Origin: an uncultured Pseudomonadota bacterium
GTDB taxonomy: Bacteria > Pseudomonadota > Gammaproteobacteria > Burkholderiales > Thiobacillaceae
Direction: 5' to 3'
NCBI GenBank assembly: GCA_903883985.1
Contig: CAISDD010000571.1
Coordinates: forward strand, 1 to 5,483
Length of the DNA: 5,483 bases
Shown: in pieces, positions 1 to 5,483 of the stretch
Position numbering within the stretch: position 1 is the first letter of the stretch
How the letters are laid out: every line of letters begins with the position of its first letter
Notes under the pieces: model-generated
Database searches by the model: none
Told to the model about the DNA's origin: nothing
Seen by the model: only the letters and a program-made list of their open reading frames with translations
Translations under genes and position numbers: made by a program

Positions 1-251
1 CCAAACGCCCTGAAAAGCGCAAGGTGATCCTGGCGTTGACCGATGGGGATGTTGGCCAGATTTCGCTGGTCGCCAGCATCCAGAAGACGGCCGTCGAGCA
101 CGGGATCGAGACCAGGGTGGTTTTCCTGGGCATCAACCCCGATGCTGCTCGTTGTATGGCTACGGCAGGTAGATTCGCACGCTATGGCGTTGCCAATCAG
201 GCTGAGGATGTTCCCAAGGCTGTCTTCGCGGCACTGGAAGACACGTTCTGA
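1..251 (+). CDS. C-terminal end of a VWA-domain-like protein (5' truncated by the window edge)
   Basis: Only the last 82 residues are visible; the first complete codon is at position 3 and the TGA stop is at 249-251. The fragment starts with a basic stretch (KRPEKRK). It continues with a hydrophobic strand ending in the acidic turn VILALTDGD, a helix (ISLVASIQKTAVEHG), a second strand (TRVVFLGI) and a final amphipathic helix (AEDVPKAVFAALEDTF). This alternation, with a T-D-G-D turn after a buried strand, is what the last part of a VWA fold looks like, and the turn would be the third MIDAS metal-binding motif. CobT-like VWA proteins found with CobS/MoxR-type ATPases in conjugative elements are a reasonable guess, but the diagnostic N-terminal DxSxS motif lies outside the window. 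It is convergent with the nuclease operon and ends in its own terminator, so it is not co-transcribed with it. The coding call is firm; the family call is moderate. Confidence 0.72.
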   Translation, partial: KRPEKRKVILALTDGDVGQISLVASIQKTAVEHGIETRVVFLGINPDAARCMATAGRFARYGVANQAEDVPKAVFAALEDTF

Positions 252-263
252 GTTGTAACCGCA

Positions 264-295
264 CCCCGCTTGGCCTCTGGCCGGCGGGGGTTTTT
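264..295 (+). terminator. Rho-independent terminator of the VWA-like gene
   Basis: Thirteen bases after the TGA, the arm CCCCGC (264-269) pairs with GCGGGG (284-289). Inside it GGCC (272-275) pairs with GGCC (279-282) around a TCT loop, leaving a small internal TT/G mismatch. One further G (290) and five T residues (291-295) follow. This is a classic G+C-rich hairpin plus U-tract for plus-strand transcription. Read on the minus strand the hairpin is followed by a mixed sequence with no T-run, so it should not efficiently stop transcripts arriving from the convergent operon. Confidence 0.9.
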
Positions 296-366
296 CATTT
301 GGAACCAATCAACATGGCCATGATCAGGCCAAGCCTCATCCCATATACGTGTTGCCCCCGTCGTTC
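296..366. other. Short convergent intergenic gap
   Basis: These 71 bases lie between the terminator U-tract and the TAA of the minus-strand ATPase gene. They contain a perfect 10-base palindrome, CATGGCCATG (313-322), overlapping TGATCA (321-326). They also contain GGCCAAGC (327-334), the exact reverse complement of 268-275 in the terminator arm. No G+C-rich hairpin followed by a T-run is visible in the minus direction, so the operon has no recognisable intrinsic terminator here. No gene is supported in this gap. Confidence 0.5.
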
Positions 367-3300
367 TTACAAGAGAACAACATTCAAGTCAGCACCAAGC
401 ACTTCTTTGGCCAAGGGCACCAGATGGTCGTGGTGCGTCAAGAACACGACCTGCATCTTGCGGGAAAGCTCACTCAGAACTTTCAGGCCAGCGGCAGTCC
501 GACTGTCGTCAAAGTTGATGAACAAATCATCCGCGATCAGGGGCATGTTGAGGCCCTGGTCGATTTGCAGTTCCAAAGCTGCCAAACGTAGCGCCAGGTA
601 AAGCTGGTCTCGCGAGCCTTCGCTCATTCCAGAGACATCGACCTGCCCACCATCAGGACGAATCCCGAATAGGTGTGGGGTCTGCTCTTCTGCATCAACC
701 AGCAAGCGGCTGAAAGAATCTAGAGTCAATGCTTTGAAAATGGCAGACGCCTTGGCGAGCATAGGGCCCTGCTTTGTCTCGCGAAACCTCTCCATCGACC
801 ACTTCAAAAGGCGAGATGCGGTGTGCAGCTTGAGATAGCTCTCCGCAGCATCACCCATGGCAGCAATGGCCTCTTGGCGTCGTGCTTCGGCTTTCGCGGC
901 GAGATCGGTCCCATCAAATGCGTCAAAGGCGGTCTTTTGAGTGCCGTAGCTATTGCTGAGCGCGGCGATCTCCTCCACCACCTCCCCTGATAGGTCCGTG
1001 AATCTCTCAAGCTGCGCTTTCAACTCATCAGGGCCGATACCAGAGATCTCCCCGCGCAGTTCTTCCACCGGCAATCCATCGGCCGCCTGGGTCAGCTCTG
1101 TCTCGGCTGACTGAATCTTGCGTTCGATTTCTCGACGCAGGTCTGACCGCTCGATTGCACCGCCAAGAGCGCTGACGTCATTGACACCAGCCGCCGTCAT
1201 CAGAGGAGCCAAGCTGGCCTGCACGGCAAGCTGCTTTTGTTGGGCCCCCGCCAACTCTGCATTGCACCGATCCAGCCGCGACTGCAATTCTGCGGCCGCC
1301 GTTGCGGCTTGTTTGGCTTGGTCTAGGCGCTTGGCTAACTCAAGTGCGATGTCCTCGGCGGAATGGTTGACGATCTCGGACGCTGCCCGCTCCGCCAGAC
1401 TTTTCGCAGTGCTAGCCAAACCGTCCAGATCAGCTTGCATGGTGTCGATGCGCTCACTCCGGATAACGCGAATCCTGGCAAGCAGGTTTTCGACTTCTTG
1501 CATCACCTCGATTTCAGCCTCGACTTCGTCGGCAAGTTCGGTGGCTTCATAACCCGCTGCCTGCACTGCAGCCTGCCAAGAACGATCCCAAGTGCTCCAG
1601 GCATCCTGAGCAGCTTGGACTGCGCCCTGTAAAACCACAAGGCTGCTTTGACCCTCGTGAAGTTGCTGCTCCAAGGTATCGCGTTGGCCCTGCGCCTGAT
1701 CGGCAAGAGTGATCTGAGCCCGCGCTCGGCGCACACATTCGGCCAATTCCGGAGCCGGCCCTTCGGATGACTCTGCCCCAAGCTTGGACCAGATGGCCTG
1801 CTGGGCCTTTGCAGCGGCATCCCGCCTGACCAACTGTTGCCGCTCGGCATCAGCCTTCTCGTTCACCAGATCCAGCGCACCCTGGCGTTGCTCAAGCCAG
1901 ACGGGAGCTATTTCCAATGGAAGCTGAGGCAGACCGCAAGAGATGGTCAGCGCTTGCCAGTCGGCAATCCGCGCTCCGATCCGAGCCTGCACTGCCTGCA
2001 AGCGGGACTCTTGGTTCTGCAATTCAAGACGCTGCTGCTCTATGCGCTCGGCTTTGGCTTGGCGAGCAGCCTCATGCTGGGCTCGATCAAGCCGGGCATC
2101 TGCCAGGTTATCGGCATCAACAATGTGACTTTCAAACTTCTTGGCCCGATCGGTCAATTCCTGGGGCGCAATCTTGATCCCCAGCCACGCTTCGTCTCGG
2201 ACTCGCCGCGCCTCCTGAACCTGATCCATGGAGACGGGTTGAAAGTCGCGCACGAGCTGCTGCAACTCCAACTCAAGACGCTGTACGTCCTGTGTCTTGA
2301 CATCCAGAGCATCACGCTGCGACAGGGCCTCGGCTGCATCGCTTCGATGCTGATCGATCAGACCTTGAACGAGAACAGATTCGGGAACAACCATCGCCTT
2401 CAATGCATCCGGCTCACTGCGCCATGCGCCTAGCGCAGCCAGGCCGGTGTCGATCAACTGAGCAAAGCCATCAATCTTCTGCTGGAGCTCGCTCATTACA
2501 GCCGAATGGTCCCCGAGCCTCAGCGCTTGCTCGACGGCAGATGCCAACCCTGGATGAACAGCGCTAGCAGTGAGGCGCCTCAGGGACTGTTGCGCTTGCT
2601 GAACCTGTTGCTGGCGCTCGGCGAGGTTACTTTGCGCGGAGCGCAGGTCCTGGGCCACCGCCACTCGCTCTTTGAGCAATCGGACCAGTCGTGATCGAAC
2701 CGGCGTGGCAGGTAGTCGCTGCCGAACAGCGTCTTCGCTATCGACCGCCCAACCCAGCTCGCCGGTCAACTCCTGAACACGCAACCACTCCATGCGGATT
2801 TCTTCGGAGCGCTTCACCATATCCGTGCGGTGGGCTCGGAACTGCAGACGGCGCTCGTTCAACTCTGAGATGTCTGCTGCCAACGCCAAGATGGTCCGAT
2901 CAACTCGCATACCAGCCAGATCGGTCTGAGCCTGCGCGATGTCTTGCTGCAGGCGCTGCAGGTCAGCACTCACCAAGACCATTGACTGTCTGGCGTCACT
3001 GAGCACTTCGGCAGCGTTCTCTGCCAACAAGGGAATATCCCCGGTAGCCAGCAGTTCGTCGCGCTGAACCCGAGCGGCATCCAACGTGAGCAGCATGGGC
3101 CGAACGCGGCGGATACGTTCCAACCGACTCAACTGCTGGCGTATTTCGATATCGCGCTTTCGAGCAGCCGCAAGCGCCACTTCCGTTGAGACCAGCGCAT
3201 CATGTTGTGCTTTCCAGTCCTTGGTGCGAAGCGTCGACTGCTTAAATTCAGCATTGGCAGTGTCGTAAGTATCCAGGGCTTGGTAATAGGCACGCGAGCT

Positions 3301-3849
3301 GGACTTCCGGGGTGCCCACAAGGCATCTGCTTCGTCCTGAAGCTTCTGAAGCGCATCCCCGAGATGCTCAATGCCTGCAGCCGACTGAAACAGCATGCGA
3401 CCGATATCGTCGGACGCTGACAGGATTCCAGCGCCACCCTCAACCAAGGTCGTGTGATCCAGCGCGTACATCCGGTTGAAGGCCTGCGCCTGCAGGCTGC
3501 CAAGCCATGGCTGGAGCGCAGCTTCTGGCAGGATTGCATCCTCCGGGGTGCGCAGTGTGTTCTTGTTGCCCTTAGTGCGGTCGAATGCGAGCAGTTGCGC
3601 AGCCGCCTCGCCGGAGGCCAATCGCTCGATGACGCCCCCGACTCTCAATTCCGGCATCGGATGGAGAAAGGCCAACGGCGTACGTATCGGTATGCCAAAG
3701 AGCCAATCCCCGATGGCGGTCCGGACGGTCGACTTGCCCGCTTCGTTTGGGCCCACGATGAGGTGGATGTCCAGATCCCTGGCAGGCAGCGCCAAGGTGC
3801 GGTCAGTAAATTTTCCGTATCGGATAAGCTTGAGCTCGCGAATTCGCAT
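367..3849 (-). CDS. yhaN: SbcC/Rad50-like coiled-coil AAA/ABC ATPase, YhaN type
   Basis: The predicted product is 1160 aa and probably acts as the ATPase subunit of a cytoplasmic DNA-processing nuclease. The N terminus (RIRELKLIRYGKFTD) is typical of YhaN-like proteins. Walker A is GPNEAGKST at residues 33-41 (K39). LFQSAAG (153-159) is the probable Q-loop region. Residues from about 165 to 1040 are Gln-, Ala-, Glu- and Arg-rich helical sequence with many heptad-like stretches. The C-terminal half of the head follows: signature SEGSRDQ (1076-1082), Walker B PLIADD (1103-1108, D1107/D1108), D-loop FDD (1113-1115) and switch histidines H1139/H1140 in LTHHDH. There are only three cysteines (C638, C705, C862) and no CxxC, so no zinc hook. 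The start at 3849 is preferred because it gives the family N terminus and has AGGA and GAGAAG upstream; an in-frame GTG at 3900 would overlap the upstream gene and add 17 unlikely residues. The gene starts 19 bases after the nuclease gene, so the two are surely one operon. The family call is strong; the cellular role is inferred. Confidence 0.93.
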   Translation of the reverse strand: MRIRELKLIRYGKFTDRTLALPARDLDIHLIVGPNEAGKSTVRTAIGDWLFGIPIRTPLAFLHPMPELRVGGVIERLASGEAAAQLLAFDRTKGNKNTLRTPEDAILPEAALQPWLGSLQAQAFNRMYALDHTTLVEGGAGILSASDDIGRMLFQSAAGIEHLGDALQKLQDEADALWAPRKSSSRAYYQALDTYDTANAEFKQSTLRTKDWKAQHDALVSTEVALAAARKRDIEIRQQLSRLERIRRVRPMLLTLDAARVQRDELLATGDIPLLAENAAEVLSDARQSMVLVSADLQRLQQDIAQAQTDLAGMRVDRTILALAADISELNERRLQFRAHRTDMVKRSEEIRMEWLRVQELTGELGWAVDSEDAVRQRLPATPVRSRLVRLLKERVAVAQDLRSAQSNLAERQQQVQQAQQSLRRLTASAVHPGLASAVEQALRLGDHSAVMSELQQKIDGFAQLIDTGLAALGAWRSEPDALKAMVVPESVLVQGLIDQHRSDAAEALSQRDALDVKTQDVQRLELELQQLVRDFQPVSMDQVQEARRVRDEAWLGIKIAPQELTDRAKKFESHIVDADNLADARLDRAQHEAARQAKAERIEQQRLELQNQESRLQAVQARIGARIADWQALTISCGLPQLPLEIAPVWLEQRQGALDLVNEKADAERQQLVRRDAAAKAQQAIWSKLGAESSEGPAPELAECVRRARAQITLADQAQGQRDTLEQQLHEGQSSLVVLQGAVQAAQDAWSTWDRSWQAAVQAAGYEATELADEVEAEIEVMQEVENLLARIRVIRSERIDTMQADLDGLASTAKSLAERAASEIVNHSAEDIALELAKRLDQAKQAATAAAELQSRLDRCNAELAGAQQKQLAVQASLAPLMTAAGVNDVSALGGAIERSDLRREIERKIQSAETELTQAADGLPVEELRGEISGIGPDELKAQLERFTDLSGEVVEEIAALSNSYGTQKTAFDAFDGTDLAAKAEARRQEAIAAMGDAAESYLKLHTASRLLKWSMERFRETKQGPMLAKASAIFKALTLDSFSRLLVDAEEQTPHLFGIRPDGGQVDVSGMSEGSRDQLYLALRLAALELQIDQGLNMPLIADDLFINFDDSRTAAGLKVLSELSRKMQVVFLTHHDHLVPLAKEVLGADLNVVLL

Positions 3850-3868
3850 GGTTCCTGGCTTCTCGCGG

Positions 3869-5152
3869 TCAAGAAGATGAGCGTGCATCCTGGCCCACAC
3901 GGGCCATCAGCAGGGGGGTGGCCTGCCGAATGCGATCCGATACCTGGGCCAAGGAGGCCTGACGGAGCGTGGACAGATCGGGGGCCGCTTGAAGCACATC
4001 GTGGGGCAACTTCTCCAAGAGTGCCTGCCAGTCAGCCTGCAGTGACCGAACAAAGTCAGGATCGTCTTGGGCGGACAGCGCCAGGTTTTCGAGCTCCGCC
4101 AGCGCATCCTGGGCATCGCCCTCCGAGGATGACTGGGCTGTGGTCAATGCCTCACTGGCCACCCGCACTTTCTCGACCCAGATCCTGTCGGCGTCCAGCG
4201 CCACCGCCTGAGCGATGAGCTCTTGACGAAGTTGACCTTCGTCCACGACCAACTCTGCGTGCGCAGCGGATCGCCCCTTGAACACGACTCGCACGGCCAA
4301 AGGGAGATCAGCTTTGGTGGCTTCCAGCACTTGCGCCATGGCCTGCCCAGCCAGTCTGACCGCGCCCCTCAAGTCCGAGACCGCGCTGATGTCGATTTCC
4401 AGCACGTGCCAGCGCAGCACGTCGACTTCCAGCCGATCGACCCCCGTGATCTCGCCGTCCTCAGCGCTAACCAGGAGCGCCCCGTGAGCGCCCAGCTCAC
4501 GGATGTGGCGTCCCTGCAAGTTTCCCGGGTAGGCGATCGTCGTATCGCCACGCTGTATCCAGTGCTCATGCACATGCCCAAGCGCCCAATACTGGTAACC
4601 CTTAGCCTGCAATTCGGCCACTGAACACGGTGCATACTTGGCGTGCTCTGAGTTACCCTCCAACGCGGTATGCAGCACCCCGATGTTTATCCAACCAGCC
4701 ACAGGCTCTGGGTAGCTGGGCAATAGGTTCTCAGTCGTGGCGGCGACCTTGAAGCTGCGCCCGTGCAAGGCCAACTTCAGGTCATCAATCCGGAAGGTCT
4801 CTGCCTTGCGCGAAGGAAAAACATGGACGTTGTCAGGCAGTTCCAGCCCTCGGGTCATCTCGCTTTCGGCGTCGTGGTTACCGTACAGGAGGTAGACCGG
4901 AATCCCCGCCTGGCGAAGCCGGCCCATCTGGCGGACGAAGAAGAGACCAGTGTTGAAATCCTTCCAGTCGCCGTCGTAGACATCGCCAGCGATGACAACG
5001 AAGTCGACCTGTTCATCGATAGCGCTGCTCACCAAGTTGTGGAAAGCGTCCCGCGTTGCAGTACGCAAGCGGTCTGCTGGTGCATCCGGGTACGACGACA
5101 GCCCTCGCAATGGGCTATCTAGGTGAATATCAGCGGTATGAATGAATCTCAT
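3869..5152 (-). CDS. yhaO: SbcD/Mre11-like metallophosphoesterase (DNA exonuclease), YhaO type
   Basis: The predicted product is a 427-aa calcineurin-like phosphoesterase, probably a two-metal (Mn-dependent in the family) DNA nuclease. All the expected motifs are present in order: DIH (D8, H10), GDVYD (D57), GNHD (N92, H93, D94), the conserved histidine in GVLH (H161) and GHVH (H193, H195). The catalytic core therefore looks intact. Residues of about 205-330 form the beta-rich capping part (IAYPGNLQGRHIREL and onward). The last 100 or so residues are mostly acidic and helical (for example AQDALAELENLAL, 348-360) and could contact the ATPase partner. The start at 5152 gives MRFIHTADIHLDSPLRG, the usual beginning for this family. 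The frame is open 52 codons further upstream to a GTG at 5308, but that extension is unlike family members and lies in low-G+C sequence. The ribosome site is weak (GAAG about 5 bases before the ATG). No signal peptide or membrane segment is seen, so it is cytoplasmic. It is the first gene of the operon with the YhaN-like ATPase. Confidence 0.94.
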   Translation of the reverse strand: MRFIHTADIHLDSPLRGLSSYPDAPADRLRTATRDAFHNLVSSAIDEQVDFVVIAGDVYDGDWKDFNTGLFFVRQMGRLRQAGIPVYLLYGNHDAESEMTRGLELPDNVHVFPSRKAETFRIDDLKLALHGRSFKVAATTENLLPSYPEPVAGWINIGVLHTALEGNSEHAKYAPCSVAELQAKGYQYWALGHVHEHWIQRGDTTIAYPGNLQGRHIRELGAHGALLVSAEDGEITGVDRLEVDVLRWHVLEIDISAVSDLRGAVRLAGQAMAQVLEATKADLPLAVRVVFKGRSAAHAELVVDEGQLRQELIAQAVALDADRIWVEKVRVASEALTTAQSSSEGDAQDALAELENLALSAQDDPDFVRSLQADWQALLEKLPHDVLQAAPDLSTLRQASLAQVSDRIRQATPLLMARVGQDARSSS

Positions 5153-5393
5153 TTTGTCTTCGCTTGCATCAAATCCAAAACTTATAGCCAGGGTAGATGG
5201 CACCGAGCATGCCGATTTCCTCGTTTGAAAATGTGTTTCAGGCTGCACGGTATACATACATGCGCTTGTCTCACAGAATGAGTCAACAGAACCAATTGTT
5301 TTGGCCACTCATCCCCGAGCATAAGCGATACCCATCATCCTGTTGCGTAGGTGTGGAGTCCCTGACGATCATATCGACAGAAGACGCTTTCCG
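5153..5393. other. Intergenic region upstream of the nuclease operon
   Basis: These 241 bases are visibly richer in A and T than the genes to the left and lie directly before the operon start, so they should hold its promoter and any regulatory sites. On the minus strand there are a TATAAG hexamer (5186-5181) and a TTGACT hexamer (5286-5281), but neither has a good partner at 16-18 bases. Small symmetric elements are present: GGCA/TGCC arms at 5199-5213, GTATAC at 5250-5255, and CCAA/TTGG arms around 5292-5304. A 73-codon plus-strand open frame (5197-5418) crosses the region, but it has no convincing ribosome site or recognisable product and is not called as a gene. Confidence 0.5.
5181..5209 (-). 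promoter_or_regulatory. Possible promoter of the yhaO-yhaN operon
   Basis: TATAAG on the minus strand (5186-5181) matches the sigma-70 -10 consensus at five of six positions and would give a short leader of about 20 bases before the ATG at 5152. The base pair TG lies two bases upstream, close to but not exactly an extended -10. The hexamer 17 bases upstream (TGCTCG, 5209-5204) is a poor -35, so the promoter would be weak or activator-dependent. That -35 position falls inside a GGCA-N7-TGCC inverted repeat (5199-5213), which could be a regulator site. This is tentative. Confidence 0.22.
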
Positions 5394-5483
5394 TTATTCT
5401 TGGCCCGCGCGGTTTTGAGGGGCTTGATAGAGCGGCTCGGAACCGAGCCAGCTGTTGCGCTGGAGGATGCGTCGGAAGGAGCC
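5394..5483 (-). CDS. Possible C-terminal end of an unknown upstream gene (truncated by the window edge)
   Basis: Read from the right edge on the minus strand, the frame beginning at 5483 is open for 29 codons and ends in TAA at 5396-5394. The visible residues include RRILQRNSWLGSEPLYQAP, and third positions are mostly G or C, as expected for a gene of this genome. I do not recognise the product. The call is weak. The other two minus frames are also open well into this region, ending near 5366 and 5340. The antisense plus frame is open from 5325 to the edge (containing LIERLGTEPAVALEDASEGA). If this call is right, the unknown gene would lie about 240 bases upstream of the nuclease operon in the same direction. 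Confidence 0.3.
   Translation of the reverse strand, partial: GSFRRILQRNSWLGSEPLYQAPQNRAGQE
5434..5449. repeat. Perfect 7-base inverted repeat
   Basis: GGCTCGG (5434-5440) and CCGAGCC (5443-5449) are exact inverted copies separated by AA. No T-run follows on either strand, so it is not an intrinsic terminator. It could be a protein-binding palindrome or chance symmetry inside a coding region that continues past the edge. Confidence 0.5.

Noticed and set aside
1103..1108. Walker B ending in D-D rather than the usual D-E of ABC ATPases (residues 1103-1108 of the YhaN-like protein; start and end here are residue numbers)
   Set aside because: To my knowledge D-D at this position is usual for YhaN-like proteins, and the rest of the head is intact, so it is not treated as a defect.
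1837..2433. A 198-codon plus-strand open frame inside the ATPase gene
   Set aside because: It is fully antisense to the coiled-coil region of the ATPase, whose frame is continuous and family-typical. The Leu/Gln-rich antisense sequence is what the complement of coiled-coil codons gives.
3850..3900. A 17-residue N-terminal extension of the ATPase from a GTG at 3900
   Set aside because: It would overlap the end of the phosphoesterase gene by 32 bases and precede the conserved MRIRELKLIRYGKF start, which has its own upstream purine-rich sites.
3454..4218. A 254-codon plus-strand open frame antisense to the junction of the two nuclease-operon genes
   Set aside because: It lies opposite two strongly supported protein families. 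Its own sequence is low in recognisable structure (Pro/Arg-rich late section), and it has no ribosome site. It is a shadow of G+C-rich coding DNA.
5279..5286. TTGACT on the minus strand as a -35 element
   Set aside because: It matches the consensus at five of six bases, but the hexamers 16-19 bases downstream (such as GCATGT and CATGTA) are poor -10 matches, so no complete promoter can be supported there.
5153..5308. A 52-residue N-terminal extension of the phosphoesterase from a GTG at 5308
   Set aside because: The frame is open, but the residues do not resemble a phosphoesterase N terminus, a signal peptide or any domain. The segment has intergenic-like composition, and the ATG at 5152 gives the standard family start.
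5197..5418. A 73-codon plus-strand open frame upstream of the operon
   Set aside because: It has only a weak AGGG close to the ATG, no recognisable protein character and intergenic-like composition. It would also cover the region that must contain the operon promoter.

Overview
The window holds one clear two-gene operon on the minus strand, the tail of a plus-strand gene at the left edge, and an unresolved right edge. The G+C-rich codons, the short intergenic gaps and the protein sequences suggest a beta- or gammaproteobacterium (Pseudomonas- or Burkholderiales-like). That is inference, because no taxonomic marker is present. Genes of these types are often carried in accessory or integrative-element backbones. 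No integrase, transposase, tRNA, attachment site, CRISPR array or insertion-sequence end is visible here to prove such a setting.

Left to right: positions 1-251 encode the last 82 residues of a von Willebrand factor A (VWA)-like protein, possibly related to the CobT-type VWA proteins of mobile elements. A strong intrinsic terminator follows at 264-295. After a short convergent gap comes the end of a very large minus-strand gene (3849 to 367, 1160 aa). It encodes an SbcC/Rad50-like coiled-coil ATPase of the YhaN type. Nineteen bases upstream of it lies a 427-aa SbcD/Mre11-like metallophosphoesterase of the YhaO type (5152 to 3869). The region 5153-5393 is a less G+C-rich intergenic stretch that should hold the operon promoter. 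The last 90 bases (5394-5483) are open on both strands and may hold the end of another minus-strand gene, but this cannot be settled from the window.

The two complete genes probably make one complex. The YhaO-like protein has the full set of two-metal phosphoesterase residues. The YhaN-like protein has a split ABC ATPase head (Walker A near the N terminus; signature, Walker B and switch histidine near the C terminus) separated by about 850 residues of mostly helical, coiled-coil-like sequence. By analogy with SbcCD/Mre11-Rad50, ATP binding by the SMC-like subunit would control access of DNA to the nuclease. Unlike SbcC/Rad50, this ATPase has no CxxC zinc hook. Its role (DNA-end repair, or processing of foreign or replicating element DNA) cannot be read from the sequence.
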